From Lachnospiraceae bacterium (GTDB lineage: Bacteria; Bacillota; Clostridia; Lachnospirales; Lachnospiraceae), in the NCBI GenBank assembly GCA_017518185.1, contig JAFWWB010000033.1, positions 1-63,621 on the forward strand: a stretch of DNA of 63,621 nucleotides, read 5' to 3'. Each line of letters starts with the position of its first letter. The stretch's first letter is position 1. Of this stretch, positions 42,893 through 51,393 are shown piece after piece. The translations under genes were made by a program, and so were the position numbers. Under the pieces are notes generated by a model, which was not told the DNA's origin, did not search any database, and saw nothing but the letters and a program-made list of their open reading frames with translations.

Positions 42893-44254
42893 TTACTCCT
42901 TATCGTACTCCATCCACGCAGGCACGGGATCTTCCGGGGATAAAGCCGCCGTCACCTTCAGCGTGTATGCGCCCTCGGGTTTTTCAAAGCTTACGGAACC
43001 GCTCTCTGACCAGTCCGCCACCGTTTCAAAGCTCTCCCCTCCGTCCGTGGAGAGCTCAAATCTGTACAGCGGTATAACCCCGTCATTATGAAGGCTTTCA
43101 GCCTTTGCACTGCAGATGCCGTCCTCCTCTGAGATCTTTGCGCTCACCGCAACGATCCGGTCTACATCCGCTTTCAGTTCATCAAGATCCTTATAAAAAT
43201 ATCCCGAGGTATCCTCTCCGCGCATGTCCTTTCCGAGTATCTCCGCATAGAGACGGCTGACCCTGCAGGCTCCTTCCCCGCTGAGATGGACATAGTCCGT
43301 CATACAGTCATCGCCCAGGAATTCCTCCCTGTCCTTCAGGTAGTTGAGGTTGTGGTATATAAGCCCCCGTTCTTCAGCGTAGCTTTCCAGAAATTCCTCC
43401 GCCTCCTGATAGCCCTCAATATGATACAGGTTCATAAGGGACATGGGCGGCGCAGCGAGATAAAGCCTTATGTTATTTTTCTCACAGTAATCCGCTATGG
43501 CGTCGATGTATTTCATGTTTCCTTCGATAACGGCATCCGTTGAAAAGCTGTGAATCCCCTCGTCCATTATTGGGATATTGCCCTGCTCACAGCGGTGATT
43601 TGCGTATACGAAGCCCTTGCCGCAGTAATAGTGGTCCGCGGAGGTATTGGGTGTAAACCCGTTCTTCCGGTAATCCTTCCACTTTGCAAGACCTGCCTTT
43701 ACGGTATCAAAACGCAGGTCATAGCGGTATCTGTAGGCCGGAAAAAGCTCGGGCCACACCGGGGAGCCCAGCTTCCTTACCATACAGTCAAGACGGCCTG
43801 CCGCCGTCATCCTGTCATAGACCATAAGGGTGCTCTCAGTGATCTGGGCATCCGTTGCAAATTCCAGCGGTGAGGTCCACTGTACTCCCAGCACCACGGC
43901 CTTCGGCTTTATCTGCCTGTCCAGGTCCTTAAGGAACATATAGCTGCTCTCGGGCCTCTGGGTGCCCGTACCGCCGTTTATGACGCAGCCAAGCCCCAGT
44001 TCCTCTTCAAATATCTCCGGTGCAAAAGAGTGGAACACACGGGAGGTCCCCAGGAAGAGCAGGTCCGCCTCCGCTCCCTGATCCGAAAGCTCCGCTATCT
44101 CATCCTTAAAATACACCGCGCTGTTTACGGGCGTCAGCAGCCGGCCCAGGGCATATTCCCCCGTCAGAAAGAACGCAAGGGTCAGAAGCGGCAGCAATAT
44201 TCTCTTTATAAGCTTTCCCTTAGAAGTTTGCATAAATGAATCCCTTTGAGACAT
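42893..44254 (-). CDS. SGNH-hydrolase-like membrane-anchored protein (DltD/AlgX-like)
   Basis: This 453-residue protein has one N-terminal membrane helix (about 17-37) and an extracellular SGNH-like domain with the nucleophile block LLFLGTSRVFHS and the late DxxH-type motif MTDYVHLSGEG. A small beta domain (about 350-453) ends it. Proteins of this class work with MBOAT transporters to move acyl groups to polymers outside the cell. AGGGGA lies 5 nt before the ATG, and it overlaps the MBOAT gene by 35 nt. It is thus the probable final transferase of the module. The exact catalytic step is inference. Confidence 0.85.
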   Translation of the reverse strand: MSQRDSFMQTSKGKLIKRILLPLLTLAFFLTGEYALGRLLTPVNSAVYFKDEIAELSDQGAEADLLFLGTSRVFHSFAPEIFEEELGLGCVINGGTGTQRPESSYMFLKDLDRQIKPKAVVLGVQWTSPLEFATDAQITESTLMVYDRMTAAGRLDCMVRKLGSPVWPELFPAYRYRYDLRFDTVKAGLAKWKDYRKNGFTPNTSADHYYCGKGFVYANHRCEQGNIPIMDEGIHSFSTDAVIEGNMKYIDAIADYCEKNNIRLYLAAPPMSLMNLYHIEGYQEAEEFLESYAEERGLIYHNLNYLKDREEFLGDDCMTDYVHLSGEGACRVSRLYAEILGKDMRGEDTSGYFYKDLDELKADVDRIVAVSAKISEEDGICSAKAESLHNDGVIPLYRFELSTDGGESFETVADWSESGSVSFEKPEGAYTLKVTAALSPEDPVPAWMEYDKE

Positions 44255-45791
44255 CGCTTCCCCTGGTCATCATCATTATCATCAGCATCATAAGAGCATA
44301 TATGAATGCCCTTCCGGCAAAAGGCATCCTGCCCTTCACCTTCTCCCATTTCCCGGTCTCCCTCAGTACATCGGTTATGATGAGGAATATCACGCCGGCT
44401 CCGCATATTATCAGTTCTTCCCTGTACATGCCCACGAAGAAGCCCGAAGGGTTAGCCAGGGCTCCTATGCGCAGATCCTTAAAACAGTGGCCTATGGTGC
44501 TGAAGGCCACTCCCACGGAGGCGGAGATACTGAAGAAGCGGAAAAAGCTCACCAGCAGAAAGGTCCTCAGCATACAGAAGCCTTTCCACAGTTTCCCTTC
44601 GGAGTTTATATGAAGACGGTTCTTTACGTGCTCGTAAAGATCACCCAGCTGCATGGTGCTGACGATCACGAGCAGGTTCAGATATCCCCAGACCAGAAAG
44701 GTCCAGTTGGCCCCGTGCCAGAGACCGGTGGCGGTCCATACAAAGATAAGTGCAAAATAACCGCTGATCAGCTTGGCTGCCTTGGGTCCCCATTTCTTTC
44801 TTGCCCACTTGGAAAGCTTAACGCCGGTCTTCCCCATGGATACGGGATAAAACACATAATCTCTGAACCAGCGGCCCAAAGTGATGTGCCATCTCCTCCA
44901 GTATTCGTCCACGGTCCTGGCAAAATAGGGCATGCGGAAGTTCTCTGCAAGCTCTATCCCCAGTATGCGGCAGAAACCGCAGACCATATCCATATATCCG
45001 GAGAAATCTGCATAAAGCCTTATGCTGTATACCAGAAGTGCGAATATGATATGGACTCCGCCGTAATTTTCATAATCTCCGAGTATCATCGTTACGGTCG
45101 ATGCAAGGGGATCCGCTATCACCACTTTCTTGAAAACGCCAAAGAGTATGCGCGCGCAGCCCTCGTAAAGCCTGTCTGCCGAAAAGGAATGCTCCTCTTT
45201 CAGGGACTTTCCCAGCAGGTCATAACGGCTGAAGGGCCCCTCTATCATGTGGGGGAAGAAGGAAAGGAAGGTAAAAAACTTAAGAAAGCTCCGTTCCGCC
45301 GGATACTTTTTCCTGTACACATCCACGATGTAGCCTATGGCATGAAAGGTATAAAAGGACATGCCCAGGGGAAGGATGAGCTCCGGGATCCCGATCTCCG
45401 TGACGCTGCCCGAGAGCCTCAGCAGGGCGTTTATATTGCCCAAAAGAAAGGCTCCGTATTTTATCACTATCCAGGTCCCGAGTATACCTGCCACGGCAGC
45501 GGCAGTGATGAGCTTCTTCTTTTTCAGAAGGGTCTTCTGAACCTCCCCACGGTCCTTACCCGCTTCCTGCGCTTTACCGGCAGAGGCGGCCGCCTTCTCG
45601 AGCAGCAGCGCCGCAAAAAAGCTGAGTATCCCCGCAGATACAAGATAGATCAGATAAAAGGCTCCGTGGGTACAGTAAAAAAAGACATTCGCCGCAAGGA
45701 GCACCGTCCACTGCAGCTTTTTCGGAACTATGAAATATAACAACGCCACGGCCAGCGCAAACAGCAGGCATCGTGTCGATACAAGCACCAT
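44220..45791 (-). CDS. MBOAT family O-acyltransferase, DltB-like
   Basis: This 523-residue polytopic protein of about 11 helices has MBOAT signatures: YWRRWHITLGRWFRDYVFYP and the catalytic-histidine motif TGLWHGANWTFLVWG. It resembles DltB and AlgI, which pass acyl groups across the membrane. It begins the five-gene module, and the ribosome site GAGGGAG lies somewhat far upstream (11 nt). A charged insert (about 70-100) with a Lys-rich run lies between early helices. The acyl donor would be the carrier protein encoded at 40335. Confidence 0.93.
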   Translation of the reverse strand: MVLVSTRCLLFALAVALLYFIVPKKLQWTVLLAANVFFYCTHGAFYLIYLVSAGILSFFAALLLEKAAASAGKAQEAGKDRGEVQKTLLKKKKLITAAAVAGILGTWIVIKYGAFLLGNINALLRLSGSVTEIGIPELILPLGMSFYTFHAIGYIVDVYRKKYPAERSFLKFFTFLSFFPHMIEGPFSRYDLLGKSLKEEHSFSADRLYEGCARILFGVFKKVVIADPLASTVTMILGDYENYGGVHIIFALLVYSIRLYADFSGYMDMVCGFCRILGIELAENFRMPYFARTVDEYWRRWHITLGRWFRDYVFYPVSMGKTGVKLSKWARKKWGPKAAKLISGYFALIFVWTATGLWHGANWTFLVWGYLNLLVIVSTMQLGDLYEHVKNRLHINSEGKLWKGFCMLRTFLLVSFFRFFSISASVGVAFSTIGHCFKDLRIGALANPSGFFVGMYREELIICGAGVIFLIITDVLRETGKWEKVKGRMPFAGRAFIYALMMLMIMMMTRGSDVSKGFIYANF

Positions 45792-45907
45792 CGTACTTAA
45801 AGCTCCCTCACCAAGGCATAATCATACATTTTCATAGTTTATTCCAACGGACAGTGCGTGTCAAGCGCATATGGGCTGCCCTGAAGCCTGCAAAAAGAAA
45901 GAATACA

Positions 45908-45936
45908 TTGATTTTTTTCCTGCAATGCTCTATAGT
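45908..45936 (+). promoter_or_regulatory. Promoter of the TupA-like gene
   Basis: TTGATT (45908-45913), a 17-bp spacer and TATAGT (45931-45936). Transcription would start near 45943, about 55 nt before the ATG. It also lies in the 206-bp gap upstream of the divergent MBOAT gene. Confidence 0.65.
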
Positions 45937-45997
45937 CTTGATGTCGGCCCGGCGGGGTATCCGCCACATACCTGAGGCCGGCAGGACCGGAGTATAC

Positions 45998-46864
45998 ATG
46001 AAAAAACTGAGAGAGAGCCTCCGCCGCATGAAGCACGAATGGATGTGCGCGCATGATCCGGCAGGGGAAACGATAAAATACTATACCGCAGTCTTCGGAA
46101 AAGCTCCGGACTTTGAGCATCCCCGTACCATCAATGAGAAGATACATTATCTGAAGCTCTTCAGATATGCTGAGGATCCGGTGGTGGCCGGCTGCGCCGA
46201 CAAGTACAGGGTACGGGAGTATCTGACGGAGCATGGGTATTCGGATATACTTCCCGGACTGCTGGGTGCATATGACCGCCCGGAGGATATCGACTGGGAT
46301 GCGCTCCCTGAACGCTTTGTCATAAAATGCAACCACGGCTGCGGCTACAATATCATATGTAAGGATAAGAGCAGCCTGGATATCCCCGATGCTGTAAGCC
46401 GGCTAAAAAATTGGATGAAGCAGGACTACTGGAAGGAATTCTGCGAGCTCCATTATAAAAACATCAGAAAAAAGATCATCATAGAAGATTATCTCGGTGA
46501 TGATATCGAAACCTACAAATTCTACTGCTTTAACGGCATCCCCAGGATCATATATGCCATGACCTCTGAGGGAGATGTCCATTACGTGGATTTCTTTGAT
46601 GGGAACTGGGAGCATCTGGATGTTCACAGGACAGACCGTCCCGGGGTTCCCGATCCATCAGCCATAAAAAAACCTCCCCATCTCGATGAGATGCTGAGGC
46701 TTTCCGCCGAACTCTCCGCTCCCTTTCCCTTTGTGAGAGTGGATCTCTATGACCTTGAGAAGGTTTATTTTTCGGAGCTCACCTTCACCCCTGCCGGAGG
46801 TTTCCTGAAACTGGATCCCTCAGAGGCAGAGGCAGAATGGGGCAGCTGGATTGACATGGGCTGA
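45998..46864 (+). CDS. TupA-like ATP-grasp polysaccharide biosynthesis protein
   Basis: This 288-residue protein matches the TupA-like ATP-grasp family (TINEKIHYLKLFR, ADKYRVREYL, FVIKCNHGCGYN, IIEDYLGDDIETYKFYCFNG, PFPFVRVDLYDL). TupA helps form the teichuronopeptide of alkaliphilic bacilli, and many members lie in surface-glycan loci where they may attach amino acids to glycans. The ATG at 45998 is preferred over the far longer frame, which lacks support. It is the only plus-strand gene in the locus, transcribed away from the Dlt-like module, and ends 24 bp from the convergent gene. Confidence 0.88.
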   Translation: MKKLRESLRRMKHEWMCAHDPAGETIKYYTAVFGKAPDFEHPRTINEKIHYLKLFRYAEDPVVAGCADKYRVREYLTEHGYSDILPGLLGAYDRPEDIDWDALPERFVIKCNHGCGYNIICKDKSSLDIPDAVSRLKNWMKQDYWKEFCELHYKNIRKKIIIEDYLGDDIETYKFYCFNGIPRIIYAMTSEGDVHYVDFFDGNWEHLDVHRTDRPGVPDPSAIKKPPHLDEMLRLSAELSAPFPFVRVDLYDLEKVYFSELTFTPAGGFLKLDPSEAEAEWGSWIDMG

Positions 46865-46888
46865 TCCCTTCTCCCCGTTCGCAGCTGT

Positions 46889-48484
46889 TCAGGCACTGAC
46901 TCCCCTGCTCTCTCCCCTGCGGTAGTACTCCGTCCCTTCTATGCCGTGTTCCTTTATATAGTCCGAAACTCTGCGGCAGATCTCGTCATTATACTTTTTC
47001 GTTCCCGTATTCTTTTCGAAATACTGCACTGCCATATCGTCCAGCATCCCGTTATACATTCCCTTTACAAGCTCCGCGAACTCATCCCTGAAGGCAAGGG
47101 TATTGAGGCCCTTCAGATTGTTCAGATAAAACACCTCTCTTGCTTTGGATGTCTGCCCGGGCGTCAGCCGCTCCACGGAAGCTATATCCTTAAGCACCCT
47201 GTCATAGGCCTCCCGGCTCTCCGGCTCAATGGTATATCCAAAGCCATGATAATAGGGCTTCCCAACGATGATCACCGGGATCCCGAAGCAGGAAAACTCC
47301 GCTCCTGCATTGCCTCCTATGGTTATGAGCACATCCGCCAGATCCCTTATGCTCTCGGCGCTCACATCCTCCGGGAGCAGGTAGGTATTGTCCTTCTTAT
47401 GCCGTTCGAACATCGCCTCTATGGAATCCGCCGATTCATGGTAGGCCTTCCTGGTGGGATGGGGTTTAAGTATCCAGTTCACCTCCCCGTTCTTTCCCGC
47501 CTCTATCAGAGTCTGCTCCAGCCAGTCATAATAGTCCCTGAAATACAGTCTGCCGTAATTATATACCGCATCCGTAAAGGTATGGGCCATGATCACCGCG
47601 TTCTTTTTCCCGGGATCCAGTCCGAGCCGCTTCGTGAGTTCCTCCCTGCCGGCCACCTTCTTCCCGCAGAAAGCACCCTTATCCAGCTTCCTGCCGTTCT
47701 TTCCGCTGAAGCGGTCCTCCAGCATCTTCTCCGCCTTTTCTGACACATCTTCCCCGGAGGCCTTCATGCGTTCGATCACACGTTCATGCATCCAGCCCGA
47801 GCGGCGCACAGTGCTGCCGTCCTCATTGAAGAGCACGCGCTCCTCCGCCACCTGGCTCACATTTACGATCTTCGCTCCGTGCCTGTTGAAGATGCCCAGC
47901 TGGATCGCCTCATGGTAAGCCAGATCATCGGCTATGCAGCAGGCAGGGGGATATTTCTTAAGATGCCCCGAAAGGGCGTAGCACATCCAGAGGATGTGGA
48001 GCATTTTCTTTGCGCAGGTCTTATTCCTGGCAGACCTTATCGTTGAGAGTCCCGAGGTGCGTATTATGTCCTCATACAGATATCTTCCGGCAGGTACATC
48101 GAAAAGGCGTATATCCTGCATCCCTTCCCCGCTGCCGTCCGAAGCAAGAAAACCGGCAGTCTTCAGGAAAGCCCTGAAGCCGGAGCCGGGAGACTGCCTG
48201 TCAAGGCTCTCCAGGCACAGAAGCTTAAAGCCGAAGGCCTCCACCAGTTCCCGGAAAAGGGCATTCTCCCTCCAGGTGATGACATATACGCCGCAGCCGC
48301 TCTTTTCGGAAAGTCCTGCGGCATAAAGGAGTTTCGGTAGCACCCAGGCTATCTGCAGACGCACCATGGAAAGATTTACGTAGATATACCTGCTGCTTAC
48401 CGCATCCCTGCAGCGGTGCTCCGCACAGGCGGAAACAAGCCCCTTAAGGGCATCCTCGCTTATGGGAAAATCCTCTTTTCTCAT
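46889..48484 (-). CDS. Putative capsule/glycan glycosyltransferase (GT-B-like)
   Basis: This 531-residue protein is not assigned firmly. The C-terminal half has a GT-B-like pattern seen in capsule synthesis and CDP-glycerol transferases: WILKPHPTRKAYHE, LADVLITIGGNAGAEFSCFG, IPVIIVGKPYYHGFG. A Lys/Arg-rich middle separates it from an N-terminal Rossmann-like part (VYVITWRENALF). It overlaps the glycosyltransferase upstream by 4 nt and closes that operon. A role in making the surface polymer is likely, and the donor sugar is unknown. Confidence 0.72.
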   Translation of the reverse strand: MRKEDFPISEDALKGLVSACAEHRCRDAVSSRYIYVNLSMVRLQIAWVLPKLLYAAGLSEKSGCGVYVITWRENALFRELVEAFGFKLLCLESLDRQSPGSGFRAFLKTAGFLASDGSGEGMQDIRLFDVPAGRYLYEDIIRTSGLSTIRSARNKTCAKKMLHILWMCYALSGHLKKYPPACCIADDLAYHEAIQLGIFNRHGAKIVNVSQVAEERVLFNEDGSTVRRSGWMHERVIERMKASGEDVSEKAEKMLEDRFSGKNGRKLDKGAFCGKKVAGREELTKRLGLDPGKKNAVIMAHTFTDAVYNYGRLYFRDYYDWLEQTLIEAGKNGEVNWILKPHPTRKAYHESADSIEAMFERHKKDNTYLLPEDVSAESIRDLADVLITIGGNAGAEFSCFGIPVIIVGKPYYHGFGYTIEPESREAYDRVLKDIASVERLTPGQTSKAREVFYLNNLKGLNTLAFRDEFAELVKGMYNGMLDDMAVQYFEKNTGTKKYNDEICRRVSDYIKEHGIEGTEYYRRGESRGVSA

Positions 48485-49614
48485 ACGGCAGCTTCCTTCC
48501 TGTGTTTTCTCCTGTAGCAGCGGTAGGCTGCTGCCGTGCGCCTCATCTCCTTAGGCGACACCAGCCTGTACCTGTCACCGGGATTGAGTTTAAGCCCTTC
48601 TTCATCCAGCTTGTACCTATCGGGAAGAACGTTGTCAAAATATTCGTCATCCTTTTCCATTTCCTTGATGACGGCATATGCCTTCTCATACAGGGCCGCG
48701 CGTAACCTGTACTTAAGCTCTTTTAAAGGTCCCGTCTTCTCGGTATAGAAACGCTGCTGGAACATCCTGTCATAGCGCTTGTTGCGGATTATCTTCTTCG
48801 GGTACTTTATCGGGAATTCCATTTCCCCGCGTTCCACTTCGGAAACTTCGGAAACCTTTTCCGCGGTATCTCCGGGATGCTCTCCCCGCTCATCACCCAT
48901 TCCTATATTGTTCACCAGGTCGTATTTCGGGACTATGCCCAGCAGATTATCCGCCCAGACCATAAAGTTCCACTGGTATCCCCAGGTCCTGTACCAGTGA
49001 TACTGGAGATCGTCGAAAACTATGGAAAAGAACTTATAACTGTTCTTGTTGAGTATCCTGCGGAGCTTCATCTCTTTTTTCAGCTCCGGCCAGCGCCTTA
49101 TGTTTACATCATAATTCTTCCAGGCCCTCTTCCAGGTGGCCCAGCCCCAGATGGTGGCGAAAGCGGAAAAGCAGATGTCATCCTTTCCGAAACTCTCTTC
49201 GCCGGGATAGAGGTTCGTCCCCGATATCATGGCGATGCGTTCCTCATCCTTATAGTGCTCCAGCATCTCCCTGCAGAACAGGAAAAAGCTCTGTGACGCT
49301 TCGATATCGTCCTCGATGAAGATAGCACTCTCCTCGGTCTCAAATACCCATGCCATGCCGCTGGGCATACGGTAACGCAGGCCCATGTTCTTCTCGGCAT
49401 AGTTCTTATGCACCTCACAGGGCCAGTCTATGTTTTTCTCCAGATATTCCCTTACAGCCTTTACCTGCTGCGCTTCCTTTCTGTCCCTGGGCCCGTCGGA
49501 GATTATATAGAGCTTCGCGGGCTTCAGCTCCCGGATGGGCGCAAAACTCCGCTCCGTGAGATCGAGACGCTTATATACTATCATCACAACAGGTACGTCA
49601 AATCTTTCCATCAT
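48481..49614 (-). CDS. Glycosyltransferase family 2-like protein
   Basis: This 377-residue GT-A enzyme has the start PVVMIVYKRLDLTERSF, the nucleotide-binding segment AIFIEDDIEASQSF (EDD standing for the DxD motif) and FATIWGWATWKRAWKNY, typical of a subgroup found in glycan loci. The C-terminal part (about 260-377) is basic and helical. It overlaps both neighbours by 4 nt. The sugar is unknown. Confidence 0.82.
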   Translation of the reverse strand: MMERFDVPVVMIVYKRLDLTERSFAPIRELKPAKLYIISDGPRDRKEAQQVKAVREYLEKNIDWPCEVHKNYAEKNMGLRYRMPSGMAWVFETEESAIFIEDDIEASQSFFLFCREMLEHYKDEERIAMISGTNLYPGEESFGKDDICFSAFATIWGWATWKRAWKNYDVNIRRWPELKKEMKLRRILNKNSYKFFSIVFDDLQYHWYRTWGYQWNFMVWADNLLGIVPKYDLVNNIGMGDERGEHPGDTAEKVSEVSEVERGEMEFPIKYPKKIIRNKRYDRMFQQRFYTEKTGPLKELKYRLRAALYEKAYAVIKEMEKDDEYFDNVLPDRYKLDEEGLKLNPGDRYRLVSPKEMRRTAAAYRCYRRKHRKEAAV

Positions 49615-50357
49615 CCCTCACCGGCTTCTCTTCTCAGATGCTCCACTTCGTCAAAAGCCCCGGCATGAGTCTTTATCCACTCTTCGTCCTTTTCCCACCA
49701 CCTGAGCTTTTTCAGGAAAGCGATATCCTCCTCCGGAAAACGCATGCGTATGCGCTTCGCCGGAGCTCCCCCGACTACCGAATAGGGTTCCACATCCTTT
49801 ACGACAACGCTGCCGGCTGCTATGATGGCCCCGTCTCCTATCCTGACGCCTTCCATCAGCAGGACTCCGTCCCCTATCCACACATCATTTCCAATCTCAA
49901 GGCAGATCTGCTTTTCCTTATCCAGCCAGCGGAACTCTTCGAAACGCTGCTCCGCGGCATAGGTAAAGCCTGCCTGTTTTCTCAGCGAATAAAAACAGGG
50001 AGAGGTCGATACCCATCTGCGCGAGGGGTGCTGCCCCCGGACTATGCGCACATTTGCCCCTATGCTGCAGTACCTTCCGATGCTGCAGTATTCAAGCTTC
50101 GAGCCCGGTGAGATAAAGCTGCCTCTTCCCATTACGGACTGATAGAGCTCTCCCCATATCACGTTCTTCCCTTCCAGCCTGCAGTCAAAAGCAACGCCGA
50201 GTATACGGCAGTCACGCCCAAGCTCAGTCTTAAGGCTTATGTCGCTTTTTCTGGAAAAAACGCTTCCGGTCTGCCTGTGGAGCTTCGCCATGCGGGCCCT
50301 TATGGCGATCCTGCGGACAAAACTCCTTATGCAGTCTTTATCGGCTTCCGTTCTCAC
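49611..50357 (-). CDS. Hexapeptide-repeat O-acetyltransferase (CatB/LbH type)
   Basis: This 248-residue protein forms a left-handed beta-helix. Repeats include YCSIGRYCSIGANVRIV, LEIGNDVWIGDGVLL and VRIGDGAIIAAGSVVVKDVEPYSVVGG, and the active His is likely in VRGQHPSRR. Such enzymes acetylate sugars with acetyl-CoA, as in capsule decoration. The start is GTG (50355-50357) with GAGGG close upstream. It overlaps the next gene by 4 nt. Confidence 0.9.
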   Translation of the reverse strand: MRTEADKDCIRSFVRRIAIRARMAKLHRQTGSVFSRKSDISLKTELGRDCRILGVAFDCRLEGKNVIWGELYQSVMGRGSFISPGSKLEYCSIGRYCSIGANVRIVRGQHPSRRWVSTSPCFYSLRKQAGFTYAAEQRFEEFRWLDKEKQICLEIGNDVWIGDGVLLMEGVRIGDGAIIAAGSVVVKDVEPYSVVGGAPAKRIRMRFPEEDIAFLKKLRWWEKDEEWIKTHAGAFDEVEHLRREAGEG

Positions 50358-50397
50358 AGTCCCTCTTTATCCTCCGAAATATCCCTGATCTGTCTGT

Positions 50398-51387
50398 TCA
50401 GATCTTATTTATATCCAGTGTGCCCGGGTCCGTGCTGCCCATGGTCCCCAGGAACCAGCAGTGAATGTATTCGTACCCCTCGGACAGTATATAGGCTCCG
50501 GTGGCACCGCCGGTATTGGCCGTCACCAGGCAGTTACAGCGTGAAAGATACCATATAGCCGCCAGATAGGTTATGTTCATGGCGATGGCATTCTCCCGGT
50601 AATCAGCCTGCTGTCCAAGCTTTACCTCCTGCTTTCCGCGGTAGCGCTTCTGGTCCAGATACATAAGGCTGTCCCCGAAGCTCTCCTTCAGTATATCCAG
50701 AAGCTCTTCGTCCTCGGTCGCCGCAAAGACGCCGTCACAGGAATACTCCTCCTTAACGGCCCTGAGCTTTTCGATCAGTGTATCCTTATCGGGCTGGACC
50801 GCGTGTCCCACGCCAAGGCTCAGGTAATCCGTTCCCCTGGCCAGCACTCCCAGCCAGCGCTTTTTTGAATCAAACGCAGCTTTATACTTATCTATCTCTT
50901 CGAGCACGGGCTTTGAAAAATGCAGGTACTTCTTACACAGTTTTCTCCAGTAGGCACTCTGCTGCGGCTGCCTGGTAAGGTGCAGAAGCCCTCCCTCCGG
51001 CATCCTGAGATTTTCCAGCACTATGACATTCTTTTTATTCTTTACCTCAGCAAATGAGACTCCCGCAGGCTGCTCAAAAAAGGCCTCCCACACATTGGTA
51101 TCCTTCCGCTGCGCATCGCTTACGAAGATATTTTCCTTCGTCTGCATATCCATCACCGGGATATAGCCGTGCTGTATGCTGTAGCTTATGCCTGACAGCC
51201 CCTTAAGAAAGTAATTGAAAAGCCCGCCTTCATCGCTGTACATGCGGAGTACGCAGTAGATATCTTCCCTGCCTCCGTATTTTTCCAGCACCTTTGCATT
51301 GCGCGCATCCTGCCGGTTCTTTTCTATCTCACGCAGATCTCCTGCGATCAGCGTCCTTGTTTTTCTGTAGAAACTCTTTAAGCTCAT
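50398..51387 (-). CDS. Possible fucosyltransferase-like glycosyltransferase
   Basis: This 329-residue protein has a segment WLGVLARGTDYLSLGVGHAV that resembles the GDP-binding region (HxRxxD) of fucosyltransferases of the NodZ/O-FucT type. The following DGVFAATEDEELLDILKESF and CLVTANTGGATGAYIL match the same fold. It also carries an N-terminal helical part. The family call is made from these motifs only. It lies in the middle of the glycan operon, 6 nt after a GT2 gene, with ribosome site GAGGACAT. Confidence 0.6.
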   Translation of the reverse strand: MSLKSFYRKTRTLIAGDLREIEKNRQDARNAKVLEKYGGREDIYCVLRMYSDEGGLFNYFLKGLSGISYSIQHGYIPVMDMQTKENIFVSDAQRKDTNVWEAFFEQPAGVSFAEVKNKKNVIVLENLRMPEGGLLHLTRQPQQSAYWRKLCKKYLHFSKPVLEEIDKYKAAFDSKKRWLGVLARGTDYLSLGVGHAVQPDKDTLIEKLRAVKEEYSCDGVFAATEDEELLDILKESFGDSLMYLDQKRYRGKQEVKLGQQADYRENAIAMNITYLAAIWYLSRCNCLVTANTGGATGAYILSEGYEYIHCWFLGTMGSTDPGTLDINKI

Positions 51388-51393
51388 ATGTCC

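Noticed and set aside
44487-45740. Plus-strand open frame of 417 codons
   Set aside because: Mirror of the MBOAT gene, which has clear family motifs.
45773-45997. 75-codon upstream extension of the TupA-like protein
   Set aside because: It reads through the promoter and MBOAT start region and does not resemble the family. ATG at 45998 gives a usual length.
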